The position numbers were made by a program, and so were the translations under genes. A DNA stretch of 64,000 nt from Lawsonella clevelandensis (GTDB taxonomy: Bacteria > Actinomycetota > Actinomycetes > Mycobacteriales > Mycobacteriaceae): NCBI RefSeq assembly GCF_003241315.1, contig NZ_QFOZ01000001.1, positions 124,001-188,000 on the forward strand, in the 5' to 3' direction. The notes under the pieces were generated by a model that saw nothing but the letters and a program-made list of their open reading frames with translations, was not told where the DNA came from and searched no databases. Numbering within the stretch: position 1 is the first letter of the stretch; each line of letters begins with the position of its first letter. Of the stretch, positions 1 through 8,366 are shown in pieces.

Positions 1-19
1 GGAGAGGGGGAAACGATTT

Positions 20-1507
20 CTACTCGCGGGAATCTTTAACCGCTTTCTCAAATTCAGCCACGACCTGCTCAGATGGCGGCTTGGTGAGATAGCTCACGAT
101 AACTGCGACAAGCATATTTGCACAGAACCCCGGAATCATCTCATAGATAAGCGACGACAATACCGGAGTGAATCCCCACACAGCTACCACTACAGCACCC
201 GTCAGCAAACCGGCAATAGCGCCTTCCTTAGTAAGACGCTTCCACCACAACGACAGCACAATAATGGGGCCAAATGCGGCACCGAAGCCCGCCCACGCAA
301 ACGCCACCAACTCCAAAATGGTGTTAGAGCGGGGAATCGCCAACAGTGCCGCAACAATCGCCACCGCCAACACCGCGAAGCGAGACAACAACACCAACCT
401 GCGCTGCGACACCTTCTTCTTGAAAATCCCGCGGTAAAGATCCTCCACCAGTACAGAAGACGTCACCAATAACTGCGAAGAAATAGTCGACATAATGGCA
501 GCCAACACCGCCGCCAACACCACACCCGCTAAGAATGGGTGAAAGAGTTTCTGGCCCATCACCAAAAACACTGTTTCCGCAGTTTGCTGAGACTCTGTCA
601 ACTCATGCCCATCAACATGGAGATAAGCACACCCCACCAAACCGGTAGCAATAGCCCCCAGAATGGATACCGCCATCCACGTCGTGCCGACACGCCTACC
701 ATAAGCAGCTTCACGAGGAGACCGCAGGGCCATAAAACGCACAATGATGTGCGGTTGCCCCACATACCCCAAACCCCACCCCAGCGCAGACACAATAGTC
801 AACGGCGCCACACCATGCACCATAGAAAAATGATCCGGGAACGACGTGCGAATAATGTCCGTTGTCTCAGAAAAACCACCCAAGGACACTACCGCCGTAA
901 TGGGAATAGCGATCAGCGCCGTCATCATGAGAAGACCCTGCACAACATCGGTGTATGAAACAGCTAAAAAGCCGCCCACAAACGTATACAGCACCACTAC
1001 ACCGGAAACAATGAGCATGCCCGTCAAATAGGAGGTACCAAACGTGGCCTGGAAAAACGTTCCCCCCGCCACCATGCCGGAGGACACATAGAAGGTAAAG
1101 AAAAACAGGATGACAAGCCCCGAACAAATACGCAAGACATGGGACGAATCATGGAGACGATTTTCTAAGAACGTCGGAATAGTAATAGAGTCCTGCGTCA
1201 CAACGGAATACGACCGCAAACGCGGAGCCACAATCTTCCAGTTCAGCCACGCACCCACCGTCAAACCCACCGCAATCCAGGCTTCACAGAGACCTGAAAT
1301 GTAGATGGCGCCGGGCAAACCCATCAGAAGCCATCCCGACATGTCCGACGCACCCGCCGATAAAGCTGCTGTGAAGGGGTGAAGTTGTCGGTCAGCCAGC
1401 ATGTATCCTTCGTGGCTCGTGGTCTTGCGGAAGGCATAGAGACCAATACCGATCATCGCCACAAAGTAGACGACGAGGGCGAGAATAGTCCAGCTAGTTG
1501 ACGACAC
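20..1507 (-). CDS. putP: Sodium/proline symporter (SSS family)
   Basis: Membrane protein of 495 residues that imports L-proline with Na+. The whole length alternates hydrophobic helices with short loops, about 13 segments, as expected of the sodium:solute symporter family; PutP proteins are usually near 500 residues. The early segment GASDMSGWLLMGLPGAIY and the following AWIAVGLTVGAWLNW are typical of PutP. The start is a GTG at 1507, preceded on the minus strand by AAGGA at a suitable distance. It is divergent from typA across 283 bases that hold an inverted repeat. The C-terminus is complete at base 20. Substrate is inferred from family resemblance; another small solute is possible. Confidence 0.88.
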   Translation of the reverse strand: MSSTSWTILALVVYFVAMIGIGLYAFRKTTSHEGYMLADRQLHPFTAALSAGASDMSGWLLMGLPGAIYISGLCEAWIAVGLTVGAWLNWKIVAPRLRSYSVVTQDSITIPTFLENRLHDSSHVLRICSGLVILFFFTFYVSSGMVAGGTFFQATFGTSYLTGMLIVSGVVVLYTFVGGFLAVSYTDVVQGLLMMTALIAIPITAVVSLGGFSETTDIIRTSFPDHFSMVHGVAPLTIVSALGWGLGYVGQPHIIVRFMALRSPREAAYGRRVGTTWMAVSILGAIATGLVGCAYLHVDGHELTESQQTAETVFLVMGQKLFHPFLAGVVLAAVLAAIMSTISSQLLVTSSVLVEDLYRGIFKKKVSQRRLVLLSRFAVLAVAIVAALLAIPRSNTILELVAFAWAGFGAAFGPIIVLSLWWKRLTKEGAIAGLLTGAVVVAVWGFTPVLSSLIYEMIPGFCANMLVAVIVSYLTKPPSEQVVAEFEKAVKDSRE

Positions 1508-1659
1508 TGATGGAGTCCTTGTTAATGGGATCGAGGCTATGAGGGTCTTTCATAGCGTGTAGCGGATAAGTGACTTAGTGGCTAACTTTACCGGCAAACT
1601 AGAAAATAAAAGTTTTTTACACAATTTTCGGTGAGAAGTGGGCAATAAGCCTCCAACTA

Positions 1660-1675
1660 ACAGTTTTCAAACTGT
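1660..1675. promoter_or_regulatory. Perfect 7+7 inverted repeat between putP and typA
   Basis: The sequence ACAGTTT-TC-AAACTGT is a perfect palindrome with a 2-base centre, in the 283-base intergenic region between the divergent putP and typA genes. Its size and symmetry resemble an operator for a dimeric repressor. I see no clear -35/-10 pair nearby, so which gene it controls is open. The rest of the intergenic region is AT-rich with nothing else recognisable. Confidence 0.35.
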
Positions 1676-1790
1676 GACGTGTAAAGTTGCCGTTGGAGCT
1701 GCCGCGCACAGCGTCGGTCTTGTGTTTACAGCTCACTCCACAGCCCATAAGTACTGCGGCTGAATCTGTCGATCCTTGCTAGGAGCTCTC

Positions 1791-3698
1791 TTGCCTCAGA
1801 AGCACGAATTCCGCAATGTAGCCATCATCGCCCACGTTGACCACGGTAAAACCACCCTAGTTGATGCAATGCTGGAACAGTCCGGTGTCTTCTCTGAACA
1901 CCAGGAAGTTGCTGAACGAGTTATGGACTCCGGCGATCTAGAGCGAGAAAAGGGCATTACCATTCTCGCCAAAAACACAGCTGTGCATCGTCCCGGACAA
2001 GCAAAAGATGGGGGAGACCTCATCCTCAACATTATTGACACCCCCGGGCACGCCGACTTCGGCGGCGAAGTAGAACGCGGTCTCAGCATGGTTGACGGCG
2101 TTATCCTCCTTGTTGACGCCTCCGAAGGACCACTCCCACAAACCCGCTTCGTTCTCCGCAAAGCCCTCGAAGCCTGCCTTCCCGTCATTATTGTTGTCAA
2201 TAAGACAGATCGCCCCGACGCCCGCATTCCCGAAGTTGTTGCCGAGTGCCAAGACCTGCTGCTTGACTTGGCCGCAGACCTCTCCGATGAAAAAGCCATT
2301 GCTGCCGCCGAAGCACTGCTGGATACCCCCACCGTTTATGCTTCTGGCCGCGCCGGCGTTGCCTCTCTAGAAATGCCGGAAAACGGCCAACTGCCTAACT
2401 CCGACAACCTCGAATGCCTCTTTGACCTCATTACCAAGATCATCCCCGAACCCACCGGTGACCCGGACGCCCCGCTTCAAGCACACGTCACCAACCTGGA
2501 CGCCTCCAGCTTCCTCGGCCGTATTGGACTAGTTCGTATTTACAACGGCACCCTGCGTAAAGGACAGCAAGTCGCCTGGATTCACACCACCCCCGAAGGT
2601 GAGCAGGTCACAAAGGTCGTTAAGATTACAGAACTGCTGAAGACTATCGGTGTAGAGCGTCAGCCCGCCACCGAAGCCGTCGCCGGAGATATCGTTGCTA
2701 TCGCTGGTATTCCCGACGTTATGATCGGCGATACCCTGGCTGACCCGGAACACCCTGAGGCCCTCCCCAGCATCACCGTCGATGAGCCCGCAATCTCCAT
2801 GACCCTCGGCGTTAACACCTCGCCTATGGCCGGACGAAATGGCGGTACTAAGTTAACTGCACGCATGGTGAAAGACCGTCTCGACCGTGAACTTATTGGT
2901 AACGTCTCCCTACGCGTACTACCCACCGACCGCCCCGACGAGTGGGAAGTCCACGGACGTGGCGAAATGGCCCTCTCCGTGCTGGTAGAAACCATGCGTC
3001 GCGAAGGCTTCGAGCTGACCGTCGGCAAGCCAAACGTTGTGACCAAGAAGATTAACGGCAAAGTCTACGAGCCCTACGAGAACACCACTATTGACGTTCC
3101 CGAAGAGCACCTAGGCGCCATTACTCAGCTCATGGCAACGCGAAGAGGCCAGATGGATAAGATGAGCAACCATGGCACCGGCTGGGTACGTATGGAATTC
3201 ACCGTTCCCTCTCGTGGACTTATTGGCTTCCGTACCGCCTTCCTTACGGAAACCCGCGGTACTGGTATTGCCAACTCTGTATCTGCCGGTTACGCCCCCT
3301 GGGCCGGTGACATTCGCGCCCGTCACTCTGGTTCCCTCGTTGCGGACCGGGCTGGACAAGTAACCGCCTACGCATTGCTCCAGCTCGCAGACCGTGGCGA
3401 TTTCTTCGTTACCCCCGGTGATGAAGTCTACGAAGGCGTTGTTGTGGGCGAGAATCCTCGTCCGGAAGACATGGATGTCAACATCACCAAAGAAAAGAAG
3501 TTGACAAATATGCGTTCTTCCACTGCCGATCAGACAGAAACACTCGCTAAAGCACGTACGCTTAGCTTGGAAGAAGCAATGGAGTTCTGCGCCAACGACG
3601 AATGTGTCGAAGTGGCTCCTAACGCTATCCGTGTGCGTAAAGTAGTACTCTCAGCTGCTGAACGCGGCCGCGCTCGCGGGCATATGAAGCATATGTAG
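1791..3698 (+). CDS. typA: Ribosome-associated GTPase TypA/BipA
   Basis: Translation-factor-like GTPase of 635 residues that binds the 70S ribosome and helps ribosome assembly and stress adaptation. Visible motifs: G1 AHVDHGKTT (residues 14-22), G3 DTPGHADF, G4 NKTD, then EF-G-like domains and the TypA-specific C-terminal region with PSRGLIGFRTAFLTETRGTG. I prefer a TTG start at 1791 because AGGAG lies about 7 bases upstream and translation then begins PQKHEFRNVAIIAHVDHGKT, as in relatives; a further in-frame TTG at 1776 lacks this. It is followed after 15 bases by lpqW, the same order as recalled for mycobacteria (Rv1165-Rv1166). Confidence 0.96.
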   Translation: MPQKHEFRNVAIIAHVDHGKTTLVDAMLEQSGVFSEHQEVAERVMDSGDLEREKGITILAKNTAVHRPGQAKDGGDLILNIIDTPGHADFGGEVERGLSMVDGVILLVDASEGPLPQTRFVLRKALEACLPVIIVVNKTDRPDARIPEVVAECQDLLLDLAADLSDEKAIAAAEALLDTPTVYASGRAGVASLEMPENGQLPNSDNLECLFDLITKIIPEPTGDPDAPLQAHVTNLDASSFLGRIGLVRIYNGTLRKGQQVAWIHTTPEGEQVTKVVKITELLKTIGVERQPATEAVAGDIVAIAGIPDVMIGDTLADPEHPEALPSITVDEPAISMTLGVNTSPMAGRNGGTKLTARMVKDRLDRELIGNVSLRVLPTDRPDEWEVHGRGEMALSVLVETMRREGFELTVGKPNVVTKKINGKVYEPYENTTIDVPEEHLGAITQLMATRRGQMDKMSNHGTGWVRMEFTVPSRGLIGFRTAFLTETRGTGIANSVSAGYAPWAGDIRARHSGSLVADRAGQVTAYALLQLADRGDFFVTPGDEVYEGVVVGENPRPEDMDVNITKEKKLTNMRSSTADQTETLAKARTLSLEEAMEFCANDECVEVAPNAIRVRKVVLSAAERGRARGHMKHM

Positions 3699-3713
3699 CA
3701 TTCAGGAGGAATA

Positions 3714-5729
3714 GTGCGTCGGCATCCCACCACCCACATCGCATTACTCTGTAGTGCTCTTGTCCTTGTGGCGGGATGTACGGCAAAAGCTCCTAACGCA
3801 CAAATTGGACAACCTGCTCCTAGCGTAAAAACGGACGGGGACAATGTTGTTGGAATTGTTACTGACCAGCTAGAAGCAGGGTTCAATCCGCACTTTGCGG
3901 GAGATAGAACACTCACTACCGATATCCTGGCAAGCCTCACCCTACCCAGTGTTTTTGTGCCCGCCGCCACAGCGGGTGATACAAGCCAAACCGCATTAGT
4001 AGATTCCACACAGTGGACGATGAATAAATCGCTGATGCGTTCAGCGGAGGTAACAAGCCAGTCGCCTTTCCAGGTGACATATCGAATTCAGCCAGGTGCA
4101 CAGTGGGGAGGTAGTCCTCCCGTCCCCGTCGAAGCACGCGATTTCAGCTACCTGTGGCACGTCATGATGAAAGCTCCGGAGATTGACACTACTGCAGGCT
4201 ATGACCTTATTACCTCTATAAAGGGGAAAAATGACGGGAAGACAGTAGTTGTTACCTTCAAACATCCCTATGCGCAGTGGCGGACGTTGTTCCAGCACCT
4301 TCTACCGTCTCAATTCCTGAACGATATTCCTGGTCTGTCCCAGTTGGATCACGATATGCCGTACTCGGCTGGTGTGGCGACAGTTCGCAGCGTCGACATA
4401 GACCGCGGGCAAATTACACTGATGCCAAACGACAAATTCGTTACCGGGGCACCTATGGCCGCAGATTCCATCCGCATTCAACGTCAAAGCGCCTCTGACC
4501 AAATCGCTGAAGGGTTACGCTCGGAAAGTGTTCAGGCAGGGTATATTCAAGGCGATTCACTAGCGCCAACTCGTCTTAACGCTATTCCGGGAATAAGCAC
4601 AGCGTATGCGTGGCGTCCCCGACAACTCTCTCTTTCTATCAATGCCGCCTCCTCACTAGTGGGAGGGCAGCCAGCAGTGTCCCGAGCACTCTTTAGCCTT
4701 ATTAATGTGCCGCTAGTGGCACAACTAGCATCCAACCGGCTAGATACAGTTACCGGCGGACGCGTCCCCGCAGTAGCATTACCGCAACTCGTTACCGTGC
4801 CTCCGCAACGCAGTGCGCTTTACTCTCTTACCCCCAGCATGGCATCTACCAAGAGTAAAGGGGCCGCGATTCTCCACAATGCAGGATGGGCGCAGCAAGG
4901 GCGCCGTATTGTTACTCGCCACGGCCATAACCGAGCTCTCATTATCGGAACTGTACGAGGAGACGTAGAGGCGATAGCTGCAGCAACAGCTATCGCTGAT
5001 CAACTGAGCCAACAAGGATTCCCCACAATTGTGCAAGATACAACGGCGACAGATCTCTACGGTTTTTGGCTACCACGCGGAAAAGTTGATCTGGTAGTGG
5101 ATTGGCACAGTACCGACCAATCAGTTATCGCTAGTGTCGCCAGCCGTTTCCACTGCACTGTGGGGGATGCCGTCCGCCCAGATCCAGCCCGTATCCAATC
5201 AGCGCAGTTAGATACGCTTGCGTCTTCCGCAGTGGGGAATGAGTCCCAGCAAAAAGAAATTTCTGACAGCATTTCCAATGCGCAACAACATCGAGGAGTA
5301 GATCCCAGCACGGGACAATCGCTGCAGGTATTGCGAGAAAAATACAGTAAACTGCCAAGCAAAGAAAATGGCCAACAAGCAGACCAAGCGCGTAGCAAAA
5401 ATGTTCAGAGAGGAAGCCGCGGTGTCAATACCACCGGTATCTGTGATCCCATTCTGAACTCTCTCATTAAAGAAATGCGAACCGCTACAGATCCGCTATC
5501 ACCACAACAGCAAATTGTGGTAGCGCTTCCTTTCCTTCAAAAGATAGAGCAACGATTAGGGGAATTGGGATTAGTACTACCCATTTGGCAGGAAACTCTC
5601 CTCGAGGCATACAGTTCCCGTATCTCTAACCCCGTCCATGAGATTCTCTCCACCCCTTCATTGGGCTATTTTTACAATGTTTCCCAGTGGACTGTCGCTA
5701 TTAAAGAGCAGGAGGGGATAGTCCAATGA
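3714..5729 (+). CDS. lpqW: LpqW-like lipoprotein, family 5 solute-binding fold
   Basis: Predicted exported lipoprotein of 671 residues. The signal peptide has a hydrophobic core LLCSALVLV and a lipobox ending at Cys22 (LVAGC). The body resembles ABC-transporter family 5 (peptide/nickel) solute-binding proteins, but no ABC permease or ATPase is encoded nearby. In mycobacteria and corynebacteria LpqW lies beside typA and mshB and influences lipomannan/lipoarabinomannan and PIM synthesis rather than transport; the same context here supports that name. The GTG start at 3714 has AGGAGGAAT just upstream. The stop codon overlaps the mshB start (ATGA), implying translational coupling. Function is inferred from synteny and family. 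Confidence 0.82.
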   Translation: MRRHPTTHIALLCSALVLVAGCTAKAPNAQIGQPAPSVKTDGDNVVGIVTDQLEAGFNPHFAGDRTLTTDILASLTLPSVFVPAATAGDTSQTALVDSTQWTMNKSLMRSAEVTSQSPFQVTYRIQPGAQWGGSPPVPVEARDFSYLWHVMMKAPEIDTTAGYDLITSIKGKNDGKTVVVTFKHPYAQWRTLFQHLLPSQFLNDIPGLSQLDHDMPYSAGVATVRSVDIDRGQITLMPNDKFVTGAPMAADSIRIQRQSASDQIAEGLRSESVQAGYIQGDSLAPTRLNAIPGISTAYAWRPRQLSLSINAASSLVGGQPAVSRALFSLINVPLVAQLASNRLDTVTGGRVPAVALPQLVTVPPQRSALYSLTPSMASTKSKGAAILHNAGWAQQGRRIVTRHGHNRALIIGTVRGDVEAIAAATAIADQLSQQGFPTIVQDTTATDLYGFWLPRGKVDLVVDWHSTDQSVIASVASRFHCTVGDAVRPDPARIQSAQLDTLASSAVGNESQQKEISDSISNAQQHRGVDPSTGQSLQVLREKYSKLPSKENGQQADQARSKNVQRGSRGVNTTGICDPILNSLIKEMRTATDPLSPQQQIVVALPFLQKIEQRLGELGLVLPIWQETLLEAYSSRISNPVHEILSTPSLGYFYNVSQWTVAIKEQEGIVQ

Positions 5730-6814
5730 CGGCAGTATCAGATTCTCTGTCTGCTTCTCGGCCAGCTTCTCTTACCGGATATGTTGACGGTGAAAAACTT
5801 CGCGTTTTAGCACTCCATGCACACCCTGACGATGAAACTCTCTACACCGGCGGAACACTAGCGGCCTACCAGGCAGCAGGGGCACAAACAGCCGTGCTAA
5901 CTTGCACGCTCGGCGAAGAAGGCGAAGTAATTGGGGAAACCTACGCGCAGCTTGTCGCCGCAGGAGGGGGAGCGGACCAACTAGGTGGTTACCGTATTCA
6001 CGAACTTACCCAGGCACTGCAGGCTTTGCATGCAGGGTGTCCACATTTTTTGGGCGGCGCGGGACATTTCCGCGACTCCGGTATGCTGAACACTCCAGCA
6101 AATGACCATCCACGTGCTTTTCTCCGCGCCGATCCTGATCACGTAGCAGATCTTATAGCGTGCTGGATTCGGTGGATGCGGCCCCACGTGGTGTTGGTTT
6201 ATGACGACGGTGGAACCTATGGGCATCCTGACCATATTCGCGCCCATCACTGTGGTCTTTTAGCAGTTGATAAAGCTGCTTACACAGGGGATAGAAGCAT
6301 TGAGCAACTGCATGAAGCTGGTCTTTATGCCGATCCACTATGGCAGGCTGAACATCGATGCGGATATGGGGGTACGCATCTTTACCATGCGGAAGAGCCT
6401 CTTGAAAAAGAACCTCTCGCACCCGCCTGGGATGTGCCATTGGTGTACTGGATGATGCAGTCGATGAGCCGCGTAGAAGCAGGACTCAACACTATAGCCG
6501 GGGCTATTCCATCACAGTGGTCTATGCCGGCGGCACACGACATCTTCAACACTGCAGACAATGAAGCGACCCACACTATTGCCCTCGACGATGCTGCCTA
6601 CGCCGCTAAAATTGCTGCATTGCGGGCGCATGCTACGCAAGTCACAGTATATGCGCCGACCTCTGGGCCAGTCTCGTTTGCTATGTCGAATAATATCGCA
6701 CAGCCGCTTTTGCGGACGGAGGAGTATCGGCTTGTTCGTCACCCGCATTCCGCTAGCGCTGTGAACTCCGCTGATATTGCGGCGGCGCTGGCACATACTA
6801 AACTGAGTGAGTAA
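5726..6814 (+). CDS. mshB: GlcNAc-inositol deacetylase MshB (mycothiol synthesis)
   Basis: Zinc hydrolase of the PIG-L/LmbE family, 362 residues, that removes the acetyl group from GlcNAc-myo-inositol in mycothiol biosynthesis. The N-terminal motif HAHPDDE supplies zinc His and Asp ligands and the catalytic Asp, and GHPDHIRAHH supplies the third ligand. It is longer than the approximately 300-residue mycobacterial enzyme, with extra residues in the C-terminal half. The paralogue Mca (mycothiol conjugate amidase) has the same motifs; position after lpqW favours MshB. The start codon overlaps the lpqW stop by 4 bases. Mycothiol is restricted to Actinobacteria, which supports the taxonomic assignment. 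Confidence 0.88.
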   Translation: MTAVSDSLSASRPASLTGYVDGEKLRVLALHAHPDDETLYTGGTLAAYQAAGAQTAVLTCTLGEEGEVIGETYAQLVAAGGGADQLGGYRIHELTQALQALHAGCPHFLGGAGHFRDSGMLNTPANDHPRAFLRADPDHVADLIACWIRWMRPHVVLVYDDGGTYGHPDHIRAHHCGLLAVDKAAYTGDRSIEQLHEAGLYADPLWQAEHRCGYGGTHLYHAEEPLEKEPLAPAWDVPLVYWMMQSMSRVEAGLNTIAGAIPSQWSMPAAHDIFNTADNEATHTIALDDAAYAAKIAALRAHATQVTVYAPTSGPVSFAMSNNIAQPLLRTEEYRLVRHPHSASAVNSADIAAALAHTKLSE

Positions 6815-6871
6815 CTCTGCTCTTAAGCAGTCTTGTGATGATTACGGCGTTATATTCTGCGCCGTCCCTCA

Positions 6872-6889
6872 CACGCTAGTCCTAGCGTG
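6872..6889. promoter_or_regulatory. Perfect 8+8 inverted repeat upstream of fdxC
   Basis: CACGCTAG-TC-CTAGCGTG is a perfect palindrome with a 2-base centre, lying between a TATATT hexamer (6851-6856, possible -10) and the fdxC ribosome binding site AAAGGA near 6899-6904. It could be a repressor operator over the transcription start, or an 8-bp RNA hairpin in the leader. A -35 element at the usual spacing from TATATT is not evident. Confidence 0.45.
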
Positions 6890-6911
6890 GTAAGTCGGAA
6901 AGGATGACATC

Positions 6912-7238
6912 GTGGCATACGTCATCGCGCAGCCCTGTGTTGATTATCTTGATCGCGCATGCGTGGAAGAGTGCCCGGTGGACTGTATCTACGAAGGCGA
7001 CCGCATGCTCTACATTCACCCCGATGAATGTGTCGATTGTGGCGCCTGCGAGCCCGCCTGCCCTGTGGAAGCCATCTTCTATGAAGATGATGTTCCGGAT
7101 GAGTGGTCTGAATATACAAAGACCAACGCCGACTTTTTTGATGAGCTGGGATCCCCGGGTGGAGCCGCCAGTGTTGGACGCACTGGATACGACACTGACT
7201 TTGTGAGCTCGCTACCCCCACAAAACGAAAGCGAATAA
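6912..7238 (+). CDS. fdxC: Seven-iron ferredoxin (3Fe-4S/4Fe-4S)
   Basis: Small soluble electron carrier of 108 residues. Cysteines are at 9, 17, 21 and 25 in the first motif (C-x7-C-x3-CP) and at 40, 43, 46 and 50 in the second (CxxCxxCxxxCP), the pattern of actinobacterial 7Fe ferredoxins carrying one [3Fe-4S] and one [4Fe-4S] cluster. The C-terminal half is acidic and lacks further motifs, as in the family. Start is GTG at 6912 with AAAGGA about 8 bases upstream. It is 6 bases from dapC, the same neighbour as recalled for M. tuberculosis (Rv1177-Rv1178), so the two are probably co-transcribed. Confidence 0.95.
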   Translation: MAYVIAQPCVDYLDRACVEECPVDCIYEGDRMLYIHPDECVDCGACEPACPVEAIFYEDDVPDEWSEYTKTNADFFDELGSPGGAASVGRTGYDTDFVSSLPPQNESE

Positions 7239-7244
7239 GTTTTT

Positions 7245-8366
7245 ATGTCTATCGCACCCCGTAAACGTACCCCCGTCGCTGCAGGACTTCCTGCTTTTCC
7301 TTGGGATACTTTGGCGGAGGTGCGTAGCCTAGCGGCTAGCCACCCCGACGGCATTGTCGATCTTTCTGTAGGCACCCCTGTTGATAAAGTTGATCCCTTT
7401 ATCCAGAACGCTTTAGAGGAAGCAGCCGACGTCCCCGGCTATCCGCAAACTATTGGTACCCACGATGTGCGTGAGGCCTGTGCAGATGCTCTTACCCGCC
7501 GATACGGCATTATTCCGCTCGATCCAGCCACACAAATTCTGCCGGTTATAGGGACGAAAGAATTCATTGCCTGGTTGCCCACTCTGCTGGGGCTGGGAGA
7601 ACACGATACTGTCGTTATCCCAGAGATTGCGTACCCCACGTATGAAGTAGGTGCACTGTTAGCAGGATGTACTGTTGTCCGTGCAGATGGAACAGCCCAG
7701 GTGGGGCCCTGTACTCCAGCATTAATGTATCTCAATAGTCCCTCTAATCCTACAGGCAAGGTACTACCTGTTGAGCATTTACGGAAGGTTGTGGCGTGGG
7801 CGCGGGAGCGTGGCGTCATCATTGCTGCAGACGAGTGCTACCTTGGTCTGTGCTGGGAAGGAAAAGCTCCTTCTATCCTAGATCCTGCAGTCTGCGATGG
7901 AGATACTAGTAACATACTCGCTATTCATTCTCTTTCTAAGACGTCTAATATGGCGAGCTATCGGTCTGGTTTTGTCGAGGGAGATCCTTCTCTTATCCAA
8001 GAACTTTTAACAGTCCGAAAACATGCTGGTTTTATGGTGCCAACTGTCATACAGTCCGCTAGTGCAGCTGCCTTGCGTGACGATCGTCATGTTCATGAAC
8101 AATACGATCGTTATCGGCAACGTCGCCAAAAGCTCAAAGCAGCGGTGGAATCTGCGGGAATGCGGGTTGATGATTCTGCGGCTGGGCTTTATCTGTGGAC
8201 AACAAACGGTACACCCTGCAGAGAACTCACGCACTGGTTTGCCGAGCGGGGTATTCTTGTCGCTCCAGGTGAATTCTATGGTCCACGTGGGGCAGAGCAT
8301 GTGCGCATTGCGCTAACTGCCACCGATGAGCGTATTGACGCAGCCTGCGAACGTTTACAGCCTTAA
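7245..8366 (+). CDS. dapC: N-succinyldiaminopimelate aminotransferase
   Basis: PLP-dependent fold-type I aminotransferase of 373 residues, converting N-succinyl-2-amino-6-ketopimelate to N-succinyl-LL-diaminopimelate for lysine and peptidoglycan. The motif SLSKTSNMASYRSGF contains the Schiff-base lysine and a phosphate-binding Arg, and LNSPSNPTGKVLP is the class I/II PLP-site segment. The actinobacterial DapC family is near 365-400 residues. Presence of dapD and dapE in the same window supports the succinylase-pathway role. The start follows the fdxC stop by 6 bases with no strong Shine-Dalgarno, suggesting coupling. The 3' end overlaps the convergent permease gene by 4 bases. Confidence 0.9.
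   Translation: MSIAPRKRTPVAAGLPAFPWDTLAEVRSLAASHPDGIVDLSVGTPVDKVDPFIQNALEEAADVPGYPQTIGTHDVREACADALTRRYGIIPLDPATQILPVIGTKEFIAWLPTLLGLGEHDTVVIPEIAYPTYEVGALLAGCTVVRADGTAQVGPCTPALMYLNSPSNPTGKVLPVEHLRKVVAWARERGVIIAADECYLGLCWEGKAPSILDPAVCDGDTSNILAIHSLSKTSNMASYRSGFVEGDPSLIQELLTVRKHAGFMVPTVIQSASAAALRDDRHVHEQYDRYRQRRQKLKAAVESAGMRVDDSAAGLYLWTTNGTPCRELTHWFAERGILVAPGEFYGPRGAEHVRIALTATDERIDAACERLQP

Noticed and set aside
2092..3363. Long open frames overlapping typA on both strands
   Set aside because: They lie inside a well conserved gene, have no family motifs or ribosome binding sites, and reflect codon bias.
6833..6856. Complete promoter TTGTGA/TATATT upstream of fdxC
   Set aside because: The spacer is 12 bases, too short for a normal sigma-70 promoter; only the -10-like hexamer is mentioned.
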